This document shows, piece by piece, positions 39,222 to 48,764 of a stretch of 64,000 bases of DNA. Both the position numbers and the translations under genes were made by a program. Source of the stretch: Mesorhizobium sp. WSM4311 (GTDB lineage Bacteria; Pseudomonadota; Alphaproteobacteria; Rhizobiales; Rhizobiaceae); assembly GCF_002295115.1 (NCBI RefSeq), contig NZ_NSFV01000005.1, positions 248,001-312,000 of the forward strand, given 5' to 3'. Each line of letters opens with the position of its first letter. The stretch's first letter is position 1. The notes beneath the pieces were generated by a model that saw nothing but the letters and a program-made list of their open reading frames with translations, did no database searches and was not told where the DNA came from.

Positions 39222-39404
39222 ATGACCCATTCCACCGCCGTGCTGTTCGCCCATTTCGGCGCCTGGCTGCTCGGCCTTGCCTCCGACGACAAGACGGCGA
39301 GGCAGGAGCGCTCGCCGGCGCCGGTCCAATTCCAGGCCAGCCGCGACCGCCTGCCGCCGCGCGACGAAAGCTTTTACTGGGCCTGGCAGTATTGGTCGCA
39401 GTGA
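39222..39404 (+). CDS. small protein of 60 residues after tauC, unknown
   Basis: The ORF starts MTHSTAVLFAHFGAWLLGL with a strong GGAGA site upstream of ATG 39222 and ends in an aromatic tail DESFYWAWQYWSQ. An upstream ATG at 39192 overlapping tauC is possible. It has a short hydrophobic stretch near the N-terminus and a charged middle. It is 26 nt after tauC on the same strand and probably in the same transcript. No known family is recognised. Confidence 0.6.
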   Translation: MTHSTAVLFAHFGAWLLGLASDDKTARQERSPAPVQFQASRDRLPPRDESFYWAWQYWSQ

Positions 39405-39411
39405 GGGGCGG

Positions 39412-40191
39412 TCAGTTCCGCAGCCGGTAGCCGGTCTTGAAGATCCAGGCGACGATGGCGATGCAGACGGCCAGGAAGACCAGCGTCATGCCGAGGCTGA
39501 CGCCGACCGAGACGTCGGCCTTGCCGTAAAAACTCCAGCGGAAGCCGCTGATCAGATACACGACCGGATTGAACAGCGTGATCGTCTTCCAGATGCCGGG
39601 CAGCATGTGGATCGAATAGAAGCTGCCGCCGAGGAAGGTGAGCGGCGTGACGATCAAGAGCGGCACAAGCTGCAGCTGCTCGAAGCTTTTCGCCCAGATG
39701 CCGATGATGAAGCCGAACAGGCTGAAGGTCACCGCCGTCAGCACCAGGAAGGCGATCATCCAGAACGGATGTTCGATGTGGAGCGGCACGAACAAAGAGG
39801 CGGTGGCCAGGATGATCAGGCCGAGGATGATCGACTTGGTCGCCGCGCCGCCGACATAGGCGATGACGATCTCCAGATAGGAGACCGGCGCCGACAGAAG
39901 CTCGTAGATCGAGCCGACGAATTTCGGGAAATAGATGGCGAAGGAGGCGTTGGAGATTGACTGCGTCAACAGCGACAGCATGATCAGCCCGGGTACGATG
40001 AAGGCGCCGTAGCTGATGCCGTCGATCTCGGTGATGCGCGAGCCGATGGCCGAGCCGAAGACGACGAAGTAGAGTGATGTTGAGATGACCGGCGAGATGA
40101 TGCTCTGCAGCACGGTGCGAAAGGCACGCGCCATCTCGACCCGGTAGATCGCCCAGACTGCACGGAAATTCATGGCTGCGCGCAGGGTCAT
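39412..40191 (-). CDS. ABC-2 type transporter permease (YadH/DrrB-like)
   Basis: Integral membrane subunit of 259 residues with about six helices, for example [15 protein letters not shown] and [24 protein letters not shown]. The [18 protein letters not shown] loop and the [19 protein letters not shown] block are typical of ABC-2 exporters. Partner ATPase overlaps by 4 nt upstream. Substrate unknown; related pairs export drugs, lipids or polysaccharides. Convergent with the small tau-linked gene. Confidence 0.88.
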   Translation of the reverse strand: MTLRAAMNFRAVWAIYRVEMARAFRTVLQSIISPVISTSLYFVVFGSAIGSRITEIDGISYGAFIVPGLIMLSLLTQSISNASFAIYFPKFVGSIYELLSAPVSYLEIVIAYVGGAATKSIILGLIILATASLFVPLHIEHPFWMIAFLVLTAVTFSLFGFIIGIWAKSFEQLQLVPLLIVTPLTFLGGSFYSIHMLPGIWKTITLFNPVVYLISGFRWSFYGKADVSVGVSLGMTLVFLAVCIAIVAWIFKTGYRLRN

Positions 40192-41114
40192 GGCTCTCTC
40201 CTCACCAGATTGACGAAGATCTCCTCGAGCGAACTGTTTTGCGTGTCGATGTCGCGGAACTGGATGCCGCCGGCCTCGAGATCGCGGATCAGCGAGGCGA
40301 CGCCCGGCCGCTCGGCCTGGTTGTCATAGGTGTAGGTCAACTGCCCGCCATCCGGCGACAGCTCCAGCGCATAGCCCGAGAAGGCTTCCGGGATCGCCGG
40401 CAGCGGATTGCGCAGCTCCATCACCAGCCGCTTGCGGCCGAGCTTGCGCATCAGCTCGGCCTTGTTCTCGACCAGGATGATTTCGCCGCGGTTGATGACC
40501 CCGACGCGGTCGGCCATCGCCTCGGCTTCCTCGATATAGTGGGTGGTGAGGATGATCGTGACGCCATCCTCGCGCAGCCGGCGCACCATCTCCCACATGT
40601 CCTGGCGCAGCTCGACATCGACGCCGGCGGTCGGCTCGTCGAGGAACAGGATGCGCGGCTCATGCGACAGCGCCTTGGCGATCATCAGCCTGCGCTTCAT
40701 GCCGCCCGACAGCGTGATCGCCTTGGCGTCCTTCTTGTCCCACAGCGACAGATCGCGCAGCACCTTCTCGACGAAGCCGTGGTTAACCGGCTTGCCGAAC
40801 AGGCCGCGGCTGTAGTTGACCGTCGCCCAGACGCTCTCGAAAGCGTCGATGGTCAGTTCCTGCGGCACCAGGCCGATCAGGCTGCGCGCGGCGCGGTAAT
40901 CCTTGCTGATGTCGTGACCGTCGACCGTGACGGTGCCGGTCGAGCGGTTGACGATGCCGCAGACGATCGAGATCAGGGTCGTCTTGCCGGCACCGTTCGG
41001 CCCGAGCAAAGCGAAGATCTCGCCGCGCTGGATGTCGAGAGTGACTTCCTTGAGCGCGGTGAAACCGGTGGCGTAGGTCTTGGAGACCCCGGAAATGGAC
41101 AGAATGGAGGGCAT
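40188..41114 (-). CDS. ABC transporter ATPase (YadG/DrrA-like)
   Basis: ATP-binding subunit of 308 residues for the 39412 permease. Walker [13 protein letters not shown], signature [16 protein letters not shown], Walker [22 protein letters not shown]-loop [12 protein letters not shown]. The C-terminal extension after residue 230 is typical of exporters of this class. ATG 41114 (MPSILSISG) is preferred; the frame extends to 41183 without similarity. Confidence 0.9.
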   Translation of the reverse strand: MPSILSISGVSKTYATGFTALKEVTLDIQRGEIFALLGPNGAGKTTLISIVCGIVNRSTGTVTVDGHDISKDYRAARSLIGLVPQELTIDAFESVWATVNYSRGLFGKPVNHGFVEKVLRDLSLWDKKDAKAITLSGGMKRRLMIAKALSHEPRILFLDEPTAGVDVELRQDMWEMVRRLREDGVTIILTTHYIEEAEAMADRVGVINRGEIILVENKAELMRKLGRKRLVMELRNPLPAIPEAFSGYALELSPDGGQLTYTYDNQAERPGVASLIRDLEAGGIQFRDIDTQNSSLEEIFVNLVRREP

Positions 41115-41356
41115 GGGCTGAAAAACGGCTGCCTGAAAGAGGTCCTCTGATATAGGCCGAATGTCATCGCGTGCAACCCGCAAGTCAGTGGCGCTGCTGA
41201 CAGTTCTGGACAGCCCGTGCCGGCAGCGGCTGGAGATGTACCCGCATGAATCGGTAAAATTGTCCTGTGGCGTTCAGCCTCGCGGCAGGACGCCGCTTTG
41301 ACCAACTCGCGTTACGGGCATACGCTGCCGCCAGCAAATAGCAGCCGGAGCCCGCC

Positions 41357-42718
41357 ATGGACCCGCTCATACTGTCGCGCATCCAGTTCGGCGCGAATAT
41401 TTCGTTTCATATTCTGTTTCCGACGATCACCATTGCACTTGGCTGGGTGCTGCTGTTCTTCAAGCTGCGCTACAACGCGACCAACGATTCCGCCTGGATG
41501 CGCGCCTATTTCACCTGGGTGAAGGTGTTCGCGCTGTCCTTCGCCATGGGCGTGGTGTCCGGCGTTACCATGAGCTTCCAGTTCGGCACCAACTGGCCGG
41601 GCTATATGGAGCATGTCGGCAACATCGCCGGGCCGCTGCTGGCCTATGAGATCCTCACCGCCTTCTTCCTCGAGGCTGCCTTCCTCGGCATCATGCTGTT
41701 CGGCTTCCGCCGCGTCTCCAACCGCGTCCACACGCTGGCGACGGTGCTGGTCGCCGGCGGCACCACCCTGTCGGCCTTCTGGATCATCGCGCTGAATTCC
41801 TGGATGCAGACGCCGGCCGGCTTCGAGATGATTGACGGCAAGGCGCATGCCGTCGACTGGTGGGCCATCATCTTCAACCCGTCGATGCCCTATCGGCTGG
41901 TCCATATGCTCCTGGCCTCGGGGCTGACGGTCTCGTTCCTGATATCGGGCCTGTCGGCGCTGCGTTATCTCAACGGCGACCGCTCGGAATCGATGTGGAA
42001 GGCGTTGCGCACCGGTGTCTTCACCGCCGCGATCCTGATCCCCATCCAGATCCTTGCCGGCGACCAGCATGGGCTGAACACGCTGGAGCACCAGCCGCAG
42101 AAGATCGCCGCCATGGAGGCCAACTGGAACACCGGCCCCAACGTGCCGCTGGTGCTGTTCGCGCTGCCCGACGAGGCGGCCAAGGAAAACAAATTCGAGG
42201 TCGCCATCCCCGACGGCGCAAGCCTGGTGCTGCGGCACTCGACCGACGGCGTGGTGCCGGGGCTGAACGATTTTCCCGGCAACCATCCGCCGGTCTTCCC
42301 AATCTTCTGGAGCTTCCGCATCATGGTCGGCACCGGCCTTCTGATGCTCGCCGTCTCCTGGTCGGCCGCCTTCTTCCTCAAGCGCCGGCACAGCCTGCCC
42401 AAGCCGCTCGCCATGCTGATGGTGCCGATGGCGCTGTCGGGCTGGCTGGCGACGCTGGCCGGCTGGTACACGACCGAGATCGGCCGCCAGCCCTGGCTGG
42501 TCACCGGCGTGCTCAAGACCGCCGATGCCGTCGGCCCGGTGGCGGGCAGCCATGTCGCGCTGACGCTCGCCGTCTATCTCATCCTCTATGTGCTGTTGCT
42601 GATCGCCTATCTCGGCGTGCTGGTGCATCTGGCGCTGAAAGCGGCGAAGGATGGTGATTCATCACCGCTGCCGGGCGTCATGAAAGCAGCCATGTCGCAG
42701 CCGGCGGCTGGGGAGTAA
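41357..42718 (+). CDS. cydA: cytochrome bd ubiquinol oxidase subunit I
   Basis: Quinol oxidase subunit carrying haems b558, b595 and d. The 453-residue protein has ISFHILFPTITIALGW with the haem histidine, VSGVTMSFQFGTNWPG, RLVHMLLASGLTVSFL, and GRQPW in the quinol-binding region. The Q-loop is short, as in cyanide-insensitive CioA enzymes. About nine membrane helices. Start ATG 41357. The pair has no CydX-like small ORF or cydDC exporter next to it. Confidence 0.93.
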   Translation: MDPLILSRIQFGANISFHILFPTITIALGWVLLFFKLRYNATNDSAWMRAYFTWVKVFALSFAMGVVSGVTMSFQFGTNWPGYMEHVGNIAGPLLAYEILTAFFLEAAFLGIMLFGFRRVSNRVHTLATVLVAGGTTLSAFWIIALNSWMQTPAGFEMIDGKAHAVDWWAIIFNPSMPYRLVHMLLASGLTVSFLISGLSALRYLNGDRSESMWKALRTGVFTAAILIPIQILAGDQHGLNTLEHQPQKIAAMEANWNTGPNVPLVLFALPDEAAKENKFEVAIPDGASLVLRHSTDGVVPGLNDFPGNHPPVFPIFWSFRIMVGTGLLMLAVSWSAAFFLKRRHSLPKPLAMLMVPMALSGWLATLAGWYTTEIGRQPWLVTGVLKTADAVGPVAGSHVALTLAVYLILYVLLLIAYLGVLVHLALKAAKDGDSSPLPGVMKAAMSQPAAGE

Positions 42719-42723
42719 GAAAA

Positions 42724-43728
42724 ATGACCTTGGACTGGCCAACCGCTCTCCCGCTGATCTTCGCCGGACTGATGGGCCTCGCCATCCTGATCTATGTCAT
42801 CCTCGACGGTTTCGATCTCGGCATCGGCATCTTGTTCGTCATGGCCGAGGACGCAGAGCAGGATACGATGATCGCGGCGATCGGTCCGTTCTGGGACGCC
42901 AACGAGACCTGGCTGGTGCTGGCCGTCGGCCTGCTGCTGGTCGCCTTCCCGATGGCGCATGGCGTCATCCTCACCGCGCTCTACATTCCCGTCTTCGTGC
43001 TCTTGGTCGGGCTGATCCTGCGCGGCGTCGCCTTCGATTTTCGCGCCAAGGTGCCGAGCGGCAAGAAGCATCGCTGGAACCGCATCTTTTTCCTCGGCTC
43101 CGTCATCGCCTCGCTGGCGCAGGGCTATATGCTAGGCGTCTATGTGCTCGGCCTCGATGTCGGCCTGGGCGGTACGGCGTTCGGCGTGCTGGTGGCGTTG
43201 TGCCTGGCCGCCGCCTATGCGGCGATGGGTGCCGCCTGGGTGATCTACAAGACCGAGGGCGAGCTGCAGAGGAAAGCGGTGCGCTGGCTGCGCACCGCGC
43301 TGGTGCTGACGGCGCTCGGCATGGCGGCGGTGTCGCTGGCCACGCCTTTCGCCAGCCCGCGCATCTTCGACAAATGGTTCGGCTGGCCGCAGATGCTCTA
43401 TCTCTCGCCGCTGCCGATCCTGTCGGCGCTCATGTTCCTGTGGCTGTGGCGGCAGACCTTCCATCTGCCGAAGCCCGACGACCGCCATGCGCTGACGCCG
43501 TTCCTGACGCTGGCCGCCATCTTCGTGCTCGGCTTTGCCGGCCTCGCCTGGTCGTTCTACCCGTTCGTGGTGCCCGATAAATTGACGATATGGCAGGCGG
43601 CGTCGGCGACCGAAAGCCTGGCCATCATCCTTGTCGGCACGGCGGTGGTGCTGCCGATCATCATTTTCTATTCCTTCTATGCCTACCGCGTGTTCGGCGG
43701 CAAGGCGACGGATCTGACCTACGATTGA
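42724..43728 (+). CDS. cydB: cytochrome bd ubiquinol oxidase subunit II
   Basis: Partner of CydA, 334 residues with about eight to nine helices. The family block YVILDGFDLGIGILF is present near the N-terminus, then GPFWDANETWLVLAVGLLLVAFP, and GVAFDFRAK. It starts 5 nt after cydA. Gives the cell a high-affinity or sulfide/cyanide-tolerant oxidase; which one cannot be told from sequence. Confidence 0.93.
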   Translation: MTLDWPTALPLIFAGLMGLAILIYVILDGFDLGIGILFVMAEDAEQDTMIAAIGPFWDANETWLVLAVGLLLVAFPMAHGVILTALYIPVFVLLVGLILRGVAFDFRAKVPSGKKHRWNRIFFLGSVIASLAQGYMLGVYVLGLDVGLGGTAFGVLVALCLAAAYAAMGAAWVIYKTEGELQRKAVRWLRTALVLTALGMAAVSLATPFASPRIFDKWFGWPQMLYLSPLPILSALMFLWLWRQTFHLPKPDDRHALTPFLTLAAIFVLGFAGLAWSFYPFVVPDKLTIWQAASATESLAIILVGTAVVLPIIIFYSFYAYRVFGGKATDLTYD

Positions 43729-43759
43729 GGGGTCGGCCGTTCAAACCGGCCTGCCGCCT

Positions 43760-46354
43760 TCAGATCAACCCGCTGGCGCGCGCGGCAGCGGAGGCCTCGC
43801 CGCGCGAGACGGCATCCAGCTTGCCCAGCACCGCCGAGACGTGGTGATCGACCGTCTTGGGCGAAATGGCGAGATGCTCGGCTATGCGCTTGTTGGAAAG
43901 ACCCCGCTCGATCAGCTGCAGCACTTCCATCTGGCGCTGGGTCAGGCCGGCGCTGTTGGCGCGCGTGGTGCGGCGCGGTCCACGCGCGATGCCGATGACG
44001 CCGTTTCGCCGCATGATGTCGCGCACATGGCTCGCGACCGGCCGGGCGCCGAGCGCCTCGAGGATCTCCAGCGCCGCCCGCTGTGCCGCCTCATCGCCCT
44101 GCGCCAGCGCCAGGGCGCGTTCGTAAGGCGCGTCGAGTTCGGCCCACGCCGCGGCCGCGCCCTGCCAGTCGCCAACCAGCAGCATCCGGTACGGCGCGGC
44201 CATGCCCGATGTGTCGCCCGGATCTGCATCGGGTGCCAGCATCTGCCGCCAGGCGGCCAGTTCGGCGAAGACCGCCCGGGTCGGCGACATGCTCTCGGCA
44301 AGGCCGATCAGCCGCAGCGCCTCGTCCTTTTCCGCCTCCCCCAGCCAGGCCCGTTCGGCCATCACAGCCGCGTAGGGTAACAGCCGCTGCAGTTCGGCGC
44401 CCTTCTCCAGAAACCGCTTCATCTCCGCCAGAAGCGGCTCTGCCGAGGGGTCGCCGCGGCGGACCCTCAGCCGCGACAGCGCCACGAGGGCGGGATAGCG
44501 CACCAGCGCCGTCGCCCGGTCGTTGGCAACCACGTCCAGCGCCTCGGCAGCCGCGTCATCCCAGCGTCCGTTGCGCACCAACAACTGGGCCCGCACGCCA
44601 CGCATGTAATCGCGCCAGGTCGCCAGATCGTTCTCGACGCAGTAGTCGATGCCGCGATCAAGGAAGGATTGGGCCTGGCTGTAGCCCAACTGGTTCATCT
44701 CGCCACAAGCGCAGTTGGTGAAGGCGCGCGCGGCATGTTCCTGAAAATTCTGCTCCAGCGCGATCTCGAGGCTGCGGGCAAGATGCAGCCTGCTGCTGCT
44801 CAGGTCCAGCCACTGCTCGGCGGCGCCGACATTGTTGAGAGCATGGCAAACGACTTCCGGCCTGTTCAACCGTTCGGCGAGTTCGATCGCCCTGGCGCCG
44901 AGCGACAAGGTCTCGTCCAGCCTTTCGGCCAGCATCGCAAGCTGCGAAAGGTTCGAATAGGCCATGGCGAGTTCGGCGCTGGCGGGAACGGTTTCCAGCA
45001 ATGCGACCGCCTGGGCGCCGAACATGTCGGCCGCCTGTCGGTCCCCCAGAAGATAGGCGAAGCGCGACAGCCATCTCAGGCTGTCGCCTTCCTTCAGCCT
45101 GTTGCCCAGCGCCTGTTGCAACACACGTGCCTGTTCCTGCGCCTTGATGGCTTCGTCTATGCGCGCGATCAGATGGCACTCGAACGCATATTGCTCGTAA
45201 AGCCCGGCGCGCTCATCTTGAGGCAAGGTGTCGGCCTGCCGCAGGGCAACCTCGTAGTAGCCGGCGGCGTCGCGATGGGCGCCGACACGCGAGGCCTCCC
45301 GCGCCGCGACCGGTGCGAACTCACGCACCGCCTGCAGATTGTGCGCCTCGACCGCATGGTGGACGAGGCGCGCGGTGGCGACACCACCATTCTCGAGCAG
45401 CGCCGACAGCGCACGCTGATTGAACAGTCTCCTGGAACTCGTCGTCAGCATCATCTCGATGGCGCGGCGCGCGATCTCATGCCGGAAGGCGTAGCCGTCG
45501 CCGAGATCGTCGAGCAGGCCGTTCGACACACATTCCGCGAGCTGGCCGGCAGCCGCGACGCCGCACAGGCCCTGCAGTGCCCACGCGTCGGCGCGTCTGG
45601 GAAAGACCGAAACCGCATCGAGCATCGAGCGGGCGCCGGCCGACAGCCGGCCGGCCCGTGCGACGACGGCGTCGCGCACGCTGGCAGGCGGCGTCATCTC
45701 ATTGTCCGCGCACAAAAGCTCGGTAACGAAGAAGGCATTGCCCGCCGTCGCGCGGTAGATGGCATCGCCATCACGGCCGGCGGCATTGGCAAGCAACAGC
45801 ACCGCCGTCTCGCTCAACAGGGGCACATCGATGCGCACGACGTTGCCGGCGGGAATTTCGCCGAGCACGCGGCGCACGCGCATCTGCCCCTCACTGCGGT
45901 CGGTGCGCGCCGTCAGGGCGAGCAGGATGTGGGTGTTGGCGATGCGGCGCCCGAGGAAGCGAACGAAATCCAGTGTCGCGTCGTCGGCCCAGTGCAGATC
46001 CTCGATGATCAGGAGCGTCGGCTGCGTCCTTGCCTCGAAGACTTCCAGCGCGTCGGAAAACAGGGGCAACCTCTGCCCCTGCCGGGCGTCGATCGCCCGC
46101 GGCATCGCCCATTGCGCCTCGCGGGCAAGATCGTAGAGCGGGCCGAGCGGATCGGGGATCGACAAATCCTCGCAGGCGCTGCGGAAGATGCGCGTGCCAT
46201 CGGCAACCTTGCCGACGAAAGCCTCGACAAGCGCCGACTTGCCGGCGCCTGCCTCGCCCGACAGCGCCACCACGCGGCCGCGTCCATTCGCGGCCTCCGC
46301 GAGAAGTTCATCCAGCTGCGCCAGCTGTGTCTGCCGTTCCAGAAGCATCATCAT
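43760..46354 (-). CDS. LuxR-family LAL-type ATP-binding regulator
   Basis: Large regulator of 864 residues. It has an N-terminal AAA/NTPase with Walker A GEAGAGKSALVEAF (residues 33-46) and Walker B LLIIEDLHWADDATLDF, a long tetratricopeptide-like middle, and a C-terminal LuxR helix-turn-helix LTQRQMEVLQLIERGLSNKRIAEHLAISPKTVDHHVSAVLGKLDAVSR. Start is within three consecutive ATGs (46354, 46351, 46348). It is divergent from a small secreted/stress cluster at 46591-47705 across 236 nt and is its best candidate regulator. Confidence 0.88.
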   Translation of the reverse strand: MMMLLERQTQLAQLDELLAEAANGRGRVVALSGEAGAGKSALVEAFVGKVADGTRIFRSACEDLSIPDPLGPLYDLAREAQWAMPRAIDARQGQRLPLFSDALEVFEARTQPTLLIIEDLHWADDATLDFVRFLGRRIANTHILLALTARTDRSEGQMRVRRVLGEIPAGNVVRIDVPLLSETAVLLLANAAGRDGDAIYRATAGNAFFVTELLCADNEMTPPASVRDAVVARAGRLSAGARSMLDAVSVFPRRADAWALQGLCGVAAAGQLAECVSNGLLDDLGDGYAFRHEIARRAIEMMLTTSSRRLFNQRALSALLENGGVATARLVHHAVEAHNLQAVREFAPVAAREASRVGAHRDAAGYYEVALRQADTLPQDERAGLYEQYAFECHLIARIDEAIKAQEQARVLQQALGNRLKEGDSLRWLSRFAYLLGDRQAADMFGAQAVALLETVPASAELAMAYSNLSQLAMLAERLDETLSLGARAIELAERLNRPEVVCHALNNVGAAEQWLDLSSSRLHLARSLEIALEQNFQEHAARAFTNCACGEMNQLGYSQAQSFLDRGIDYCVENDLATWRDYMRGVRAQLLVRNGRWDDAAAEALDVVANDRATALVRYPALVALSRLRVRRGDPSAEPLLAEMKRFLEKGAELQRLLPYAAVMAERAWLGEAEKDEALRLIGLAESMSPTRAVFAELAAWRQMLAPDADPGDTSGMAAPYRMLLVGDWQGAAAAWAELDAPYERALALAQGDEAAQRAALEILEALGARPVASHVRDIMRRNGVIGIARGPRRTTRANSAGLTQRQMEVLQLIERGLSNKRIAEHLAISPKTVDHHVSAVLGKLDAVSRGEASAAARASGLI

Positions 46355-46590
46355 TCGCCCAGAAAGGATTATGTTTCGGCGGTTCCCCGACGTCCGCCAG
46401 AAGCGTCCGGGACCATGACCGACAATGTGACCCTCCACACATTTCGGTGCAACCTCACACATAACGTCGCCATTATGGGGAATCTTCCCACAAAACATAG
46501 GGAAAGGCTCCGATGCGCGGCCATGGCGAGCGTGGTCAATGTCCAGGCGCGCTCAAATCGAGCGTGAAACCATGGAAAAGGAAAACCAAT

Positions 46591-46863
46591 ATGCCTCGCT
46601 ATGTGGTTCAACGCACATTTCCCGATGGCCTCAGCGTGCCGATGAACGATGTCGGCGCCGACGCGCTTGGCGGCGTCATCATGCGCAACGCCGAGAAGGG
46701 CGTGACCTGGGTGCAGTCCTTCGTCTCGCCGGACAAGAAGCAGAGCTTCTGCATTTACGATGCGCCCTCGCCGGAAGCGATCCGCAGCACCGCGCAGAAA
46801 AACGCGCTCCCGGTCGACAAGATCACGGAGGTGCGGGTTCTTGACCCTTACTTTTACCGTTGA
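46591..46863 (+). CDS. DUF4242 family protein (SCO4226-like)
   Basis: Protein of 90 residues with the short DUF4242 fold: MPRYVVQRTFPDGLSVPM, then GVTWVQSFVSPDKKQSFCIYDAPSPEAIR and the ending VRVLDPYFYR. A Streptomyces homologue, SCO4226, binds nickel; binding here is untested. ATG 46591 is chosen because the frame upstream shows no similarity. Divergent from the LAL regulator and followed by two other small genes. Confidence 0.8.
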   Translation: MPRYVVQRTFPDGLSVPMNDVGADALGGVIMRNAEKGVTWVQSFVSPDKKQSFCIYDAPSPEAIRSTAQKNALPVDKITEVRVLDPYFYR

Positions 46864-46906
46864 TCGCGGCAATGCGCATGCAACTGCCCTTGGCGGCGAT
46901 GGCGGC

Positions 46907-47131
46907 TTGCCTGACAACGCGTCCAGCGAGGTGCCGGCGGCTTCGAGACCAGTCGCACGAGGCCCGTTACGGGGCCGGCTTTGGCGCGGGCTTGCCGCCT
47001 TGCTGTTCGCACCATTGCGCTCGAGGCGGCGCCGATTGCCACCGCAGGACGACTATCTGAGACGCGACATCGGCTTGCCGGAGCTCGTGGAGCTGCCGCA
47101 ATACTGGGACTTCACCCGGTCGGACAGATGA
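46907..47131 (+). CDS. small DUF1127-like protein, start uncertain
   Basis: The C-terminal 36 residues contain LRSRRRRLPPQDDYLRRDIGLPEL, which resembles the DUF1127 segment (arginine-rich, then L-RDIGL) often found in small alphaproteobacterial proteins, and continue VELPQYWDFTRSDR. No convincing ATG lies in frame; TTG 46907 and GTG 46931 are candidates, and a longer open frame overlaps DUF4242. Coding is likely but the N-terminus is a guess. Confidence 0.45.
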   Translation: MPDNASSEVPAASRPVARGPLRGRLWRGLAALLFAPLRSRRRRLPPQDDYLRRDIGLPELVELPQYWDFTRSDR

Positions 47132-47204
47132 TGCGCCCAGCCTAGCCCAGACTTCGCGGCGGGGGCGGCCGCTCCCGCTTGCAATCAACAAACCAGGAGA
47201 GAAA

Positions 47205-47705
47205 ATGAACATTCATGTGTGGACCAGGCACCTCGTCAACCTGTCGATCCTGTCGATCGCGGCAACGGCGGCGAATGCCGATGGCGCCGGCACGCTGGAG
47301 GAGAAGGTGCGGGCAGCCGACAGCCGCTTCGAGAATGTGGCGATGGCCACCGCCGAAGGCTATGCACCCATCCCTTGCGCCAGTGGAATAACCGGCGGCG
47401 CCATGGGCATTCACTATGTCAACGCTGCCTATCTCAAGGACGATGCGGTCGATCTCGCCAAGCCGGAAGCCGTCATGTACGAGCCGATGGCGGACGGCAC
47501 GCAAAAGCTGGTGGCGGTCGAGTATATCACCTCGAAAGGGCCGGCTTCGCTGGAGGGACAGCTGTTCAACTTCAACAGCGCGCCCAACCGCTATGGCCTG
47601 GGGCCCTTCTATGAGCTGCATGTCTGGGCCTGGAAGAAGAACCCGACAGGCACCTTCGCCGACATGAACCCTGACGTGTCGTGCGATGCGATGAAGCCCA
47701 TGTAA
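47205..47705 (+). CDS. secreted protein of unknown function
   Basis: A 166-residue protein with a signal-like N-terminus (NLSILSIAATAANAD). The mature part, GGAMGIHYVNAAYL... EAVMYEPMADGTQKLVAVEYI, is a compact globular domain with an even charge distribution. No enzyme motif is recognised. Same strand as DUF4242, 74 nt after the DUF1127-like gene, so all three may be expressed together. Confidence 0.7.
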   Translation: MNIHVWTRHLVNLSILSIAATAANADGAGTLEEKVRAADSRFENVAMATAEGYAPIPCASGITGGAMGIHYVNAAYLKDDAVDLAKPEAVMYEPMADGTQKLVAVEYITSKGPASLEGQLFNFNSAPNRYGLGPFYELHVWAWKKNPTGTFADMNPDVSCDAMKPM

Positions 47706-47715
47706 CCAGGACGCG

Positions 47716-47842
47716 AATCTCCCCCTTCGTGGGGGAGATTCGCCGTGTGTGGAGCGCTGACCTTCTGTCGCAGGAGGTTGGGCCTGGTCGGACCGACCCC
47801 CTCTGGCTTGCCGGCCATCTCCCCCTCGAGGGGGGAGATAAG
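47716..47842. repeat. family C paired-hairpin repeat between convergent genes
   Basis: Direct arm TCTCCCCCTTCGTGGGGGAGA followed by CGGACCG-type linker and the inverted arm CCCCCTCTGGCTTGCCGGC... CTCCCCCTCGAGGGGGGAGA. Fills nearly the whole gap between the secreted gene and msrA. Same family as 7401-7586. Confidence 0.8.
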
Positions 47843-47848
47843 CAAGCC

Positions 47849-48577
47849 TCAATTGCTCGCCGACAGCACCAGCACCGGCTTGTCGCTGTACAGCGCCGGG
47901 AACAGCTGCTTCAGGTTCGCCACCTTGGGCAGGTCGTTGTAGACGATGTAGGGATAGGTCGGGTTCAGCGTCAGAAAATCCTGGTGGTAGTTCTCGGCCG
48001 GGTAGAAGGTCTTGCCGGTCTCGATCGTGGTGACGATTGGTGCCGGATAGAGCTTGGCCTTGTCGAGCTGCTCGATATAGCTCTGCGCGATCTTCTTCTG
48101 CGTGTCGTTCTCGGCGAAGATCGTCGAGCGGTACTGGGTGCCGGAATCCGGTCCCTGGAAGTTCAGCTGCGTCGGATTGTGGGCGACCGAGAAATAGACC
48201 TGCAGCAGCTGGCCATAGGTCACCTTCGACGAATCGTAGGTGATCTCGACGGATTCGGCATGGCCGGTGCGGCCGGTGCCGACTGTCTCGTAGACCGCGT
48301 CATCCTTGGCGCCGCCGGTATAGCCGGAGACCGCCTTGCTGACGCCCTTGACGTGCTGGAACACGCCCTGCACGCCCCAGAAGCAGCCGCCGGCGAAGAT
48401 CGCCGTCTCGCTGCCCGGGGCGGCCTTTTCGTCCATTGCCGGCGGCGGGATCACCACCGCGTCCTCGGCCGAGCGCGCCGGGGTCTGCCACAAGGCCGCA
48501 GCCGCCACCGCCGCAAAACCGAGCACGGCCAGCGCGCCGCGGGTAAAGAACGGCCGTGTCTTTTCGATACCGGTCAT
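47849..48577 (-). CDS. msrA: peptide methionine (S)-S-oxide reductase, exported
   Basis: Repairs methionine-S-sulfoxide. The 242-residue protein has an N-terminal hydrophobic segment (ALAVLGFAAVAAAALWQTPARSAED) that looks like a signal peptide or anchor, and the active-site motif AIFAGGCFWGVQGVFQHVKGV with the nucleophilic cysteine. Then GYTGGAK and the YHQDFL segment. Because of the leader it should act outside the cytosol. No msrB is adjacent. Confidence 0.93.
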   Translation of the reverse strand: MTGIEKTRPFFTRGALAVLGFAAVAAAALWQTPARSAEDAVVIPPPAMDEKAAPGSETAIFAGGCFWGVQGVFQHVKGVSKAVSGYTGGAKDDAVYETVGTGRTGHAESVEITYDSSKVTYGQLLQVYFSVAHNPTQLNFQGPDSGTQYRSTIFAENDTQKKIAQSYIEQLDKAKLYPAPIVTTIETGKTFYPAENYHQDFLTLNPTYPYIVYNDLPKVANLKQLFPALYSDKPVLVLSASN

Positions 48578-48660
48578 GTTCTGATCTCCTGTTGTTGTTC
48601 CAATATATACGACGCAAGCCGCCAGTAGGTCTCAATTTGCCGTGCGGCGGCTCCTGTCGT

Positions 48661-48757
48661 CGGCCTCATCCGGCCCTCCGGGCCACCTTCTCCCCGAGGG
48701 GGAGAAGGCGCCGCTCGCCCCGGAACGGTCAGGCGAGCGAAGCGGTGAGGGGCAGCC
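48661..48757. repeat. family E repeat between msrA and the MKPA gene
   Basis: Hairpin CCTTCTCCCCGAGGGGGAGAAGG with an adjoining CGAGCGAAGCGGTGAGGGGCA end and GGCCCTCCGGGCC at the other side. Lies in the 187-nt space 48578-48764 between two minus-strand genes. Confidence 0.75.
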
Positions 48758-48764
48758 GACCTGC

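Noticed and set aside
44669..46567. 632-codon plus-strand open frame over the LAL regulator
   Set aside because: Mirror frame of a well-supported gene; no motifs or start signal.
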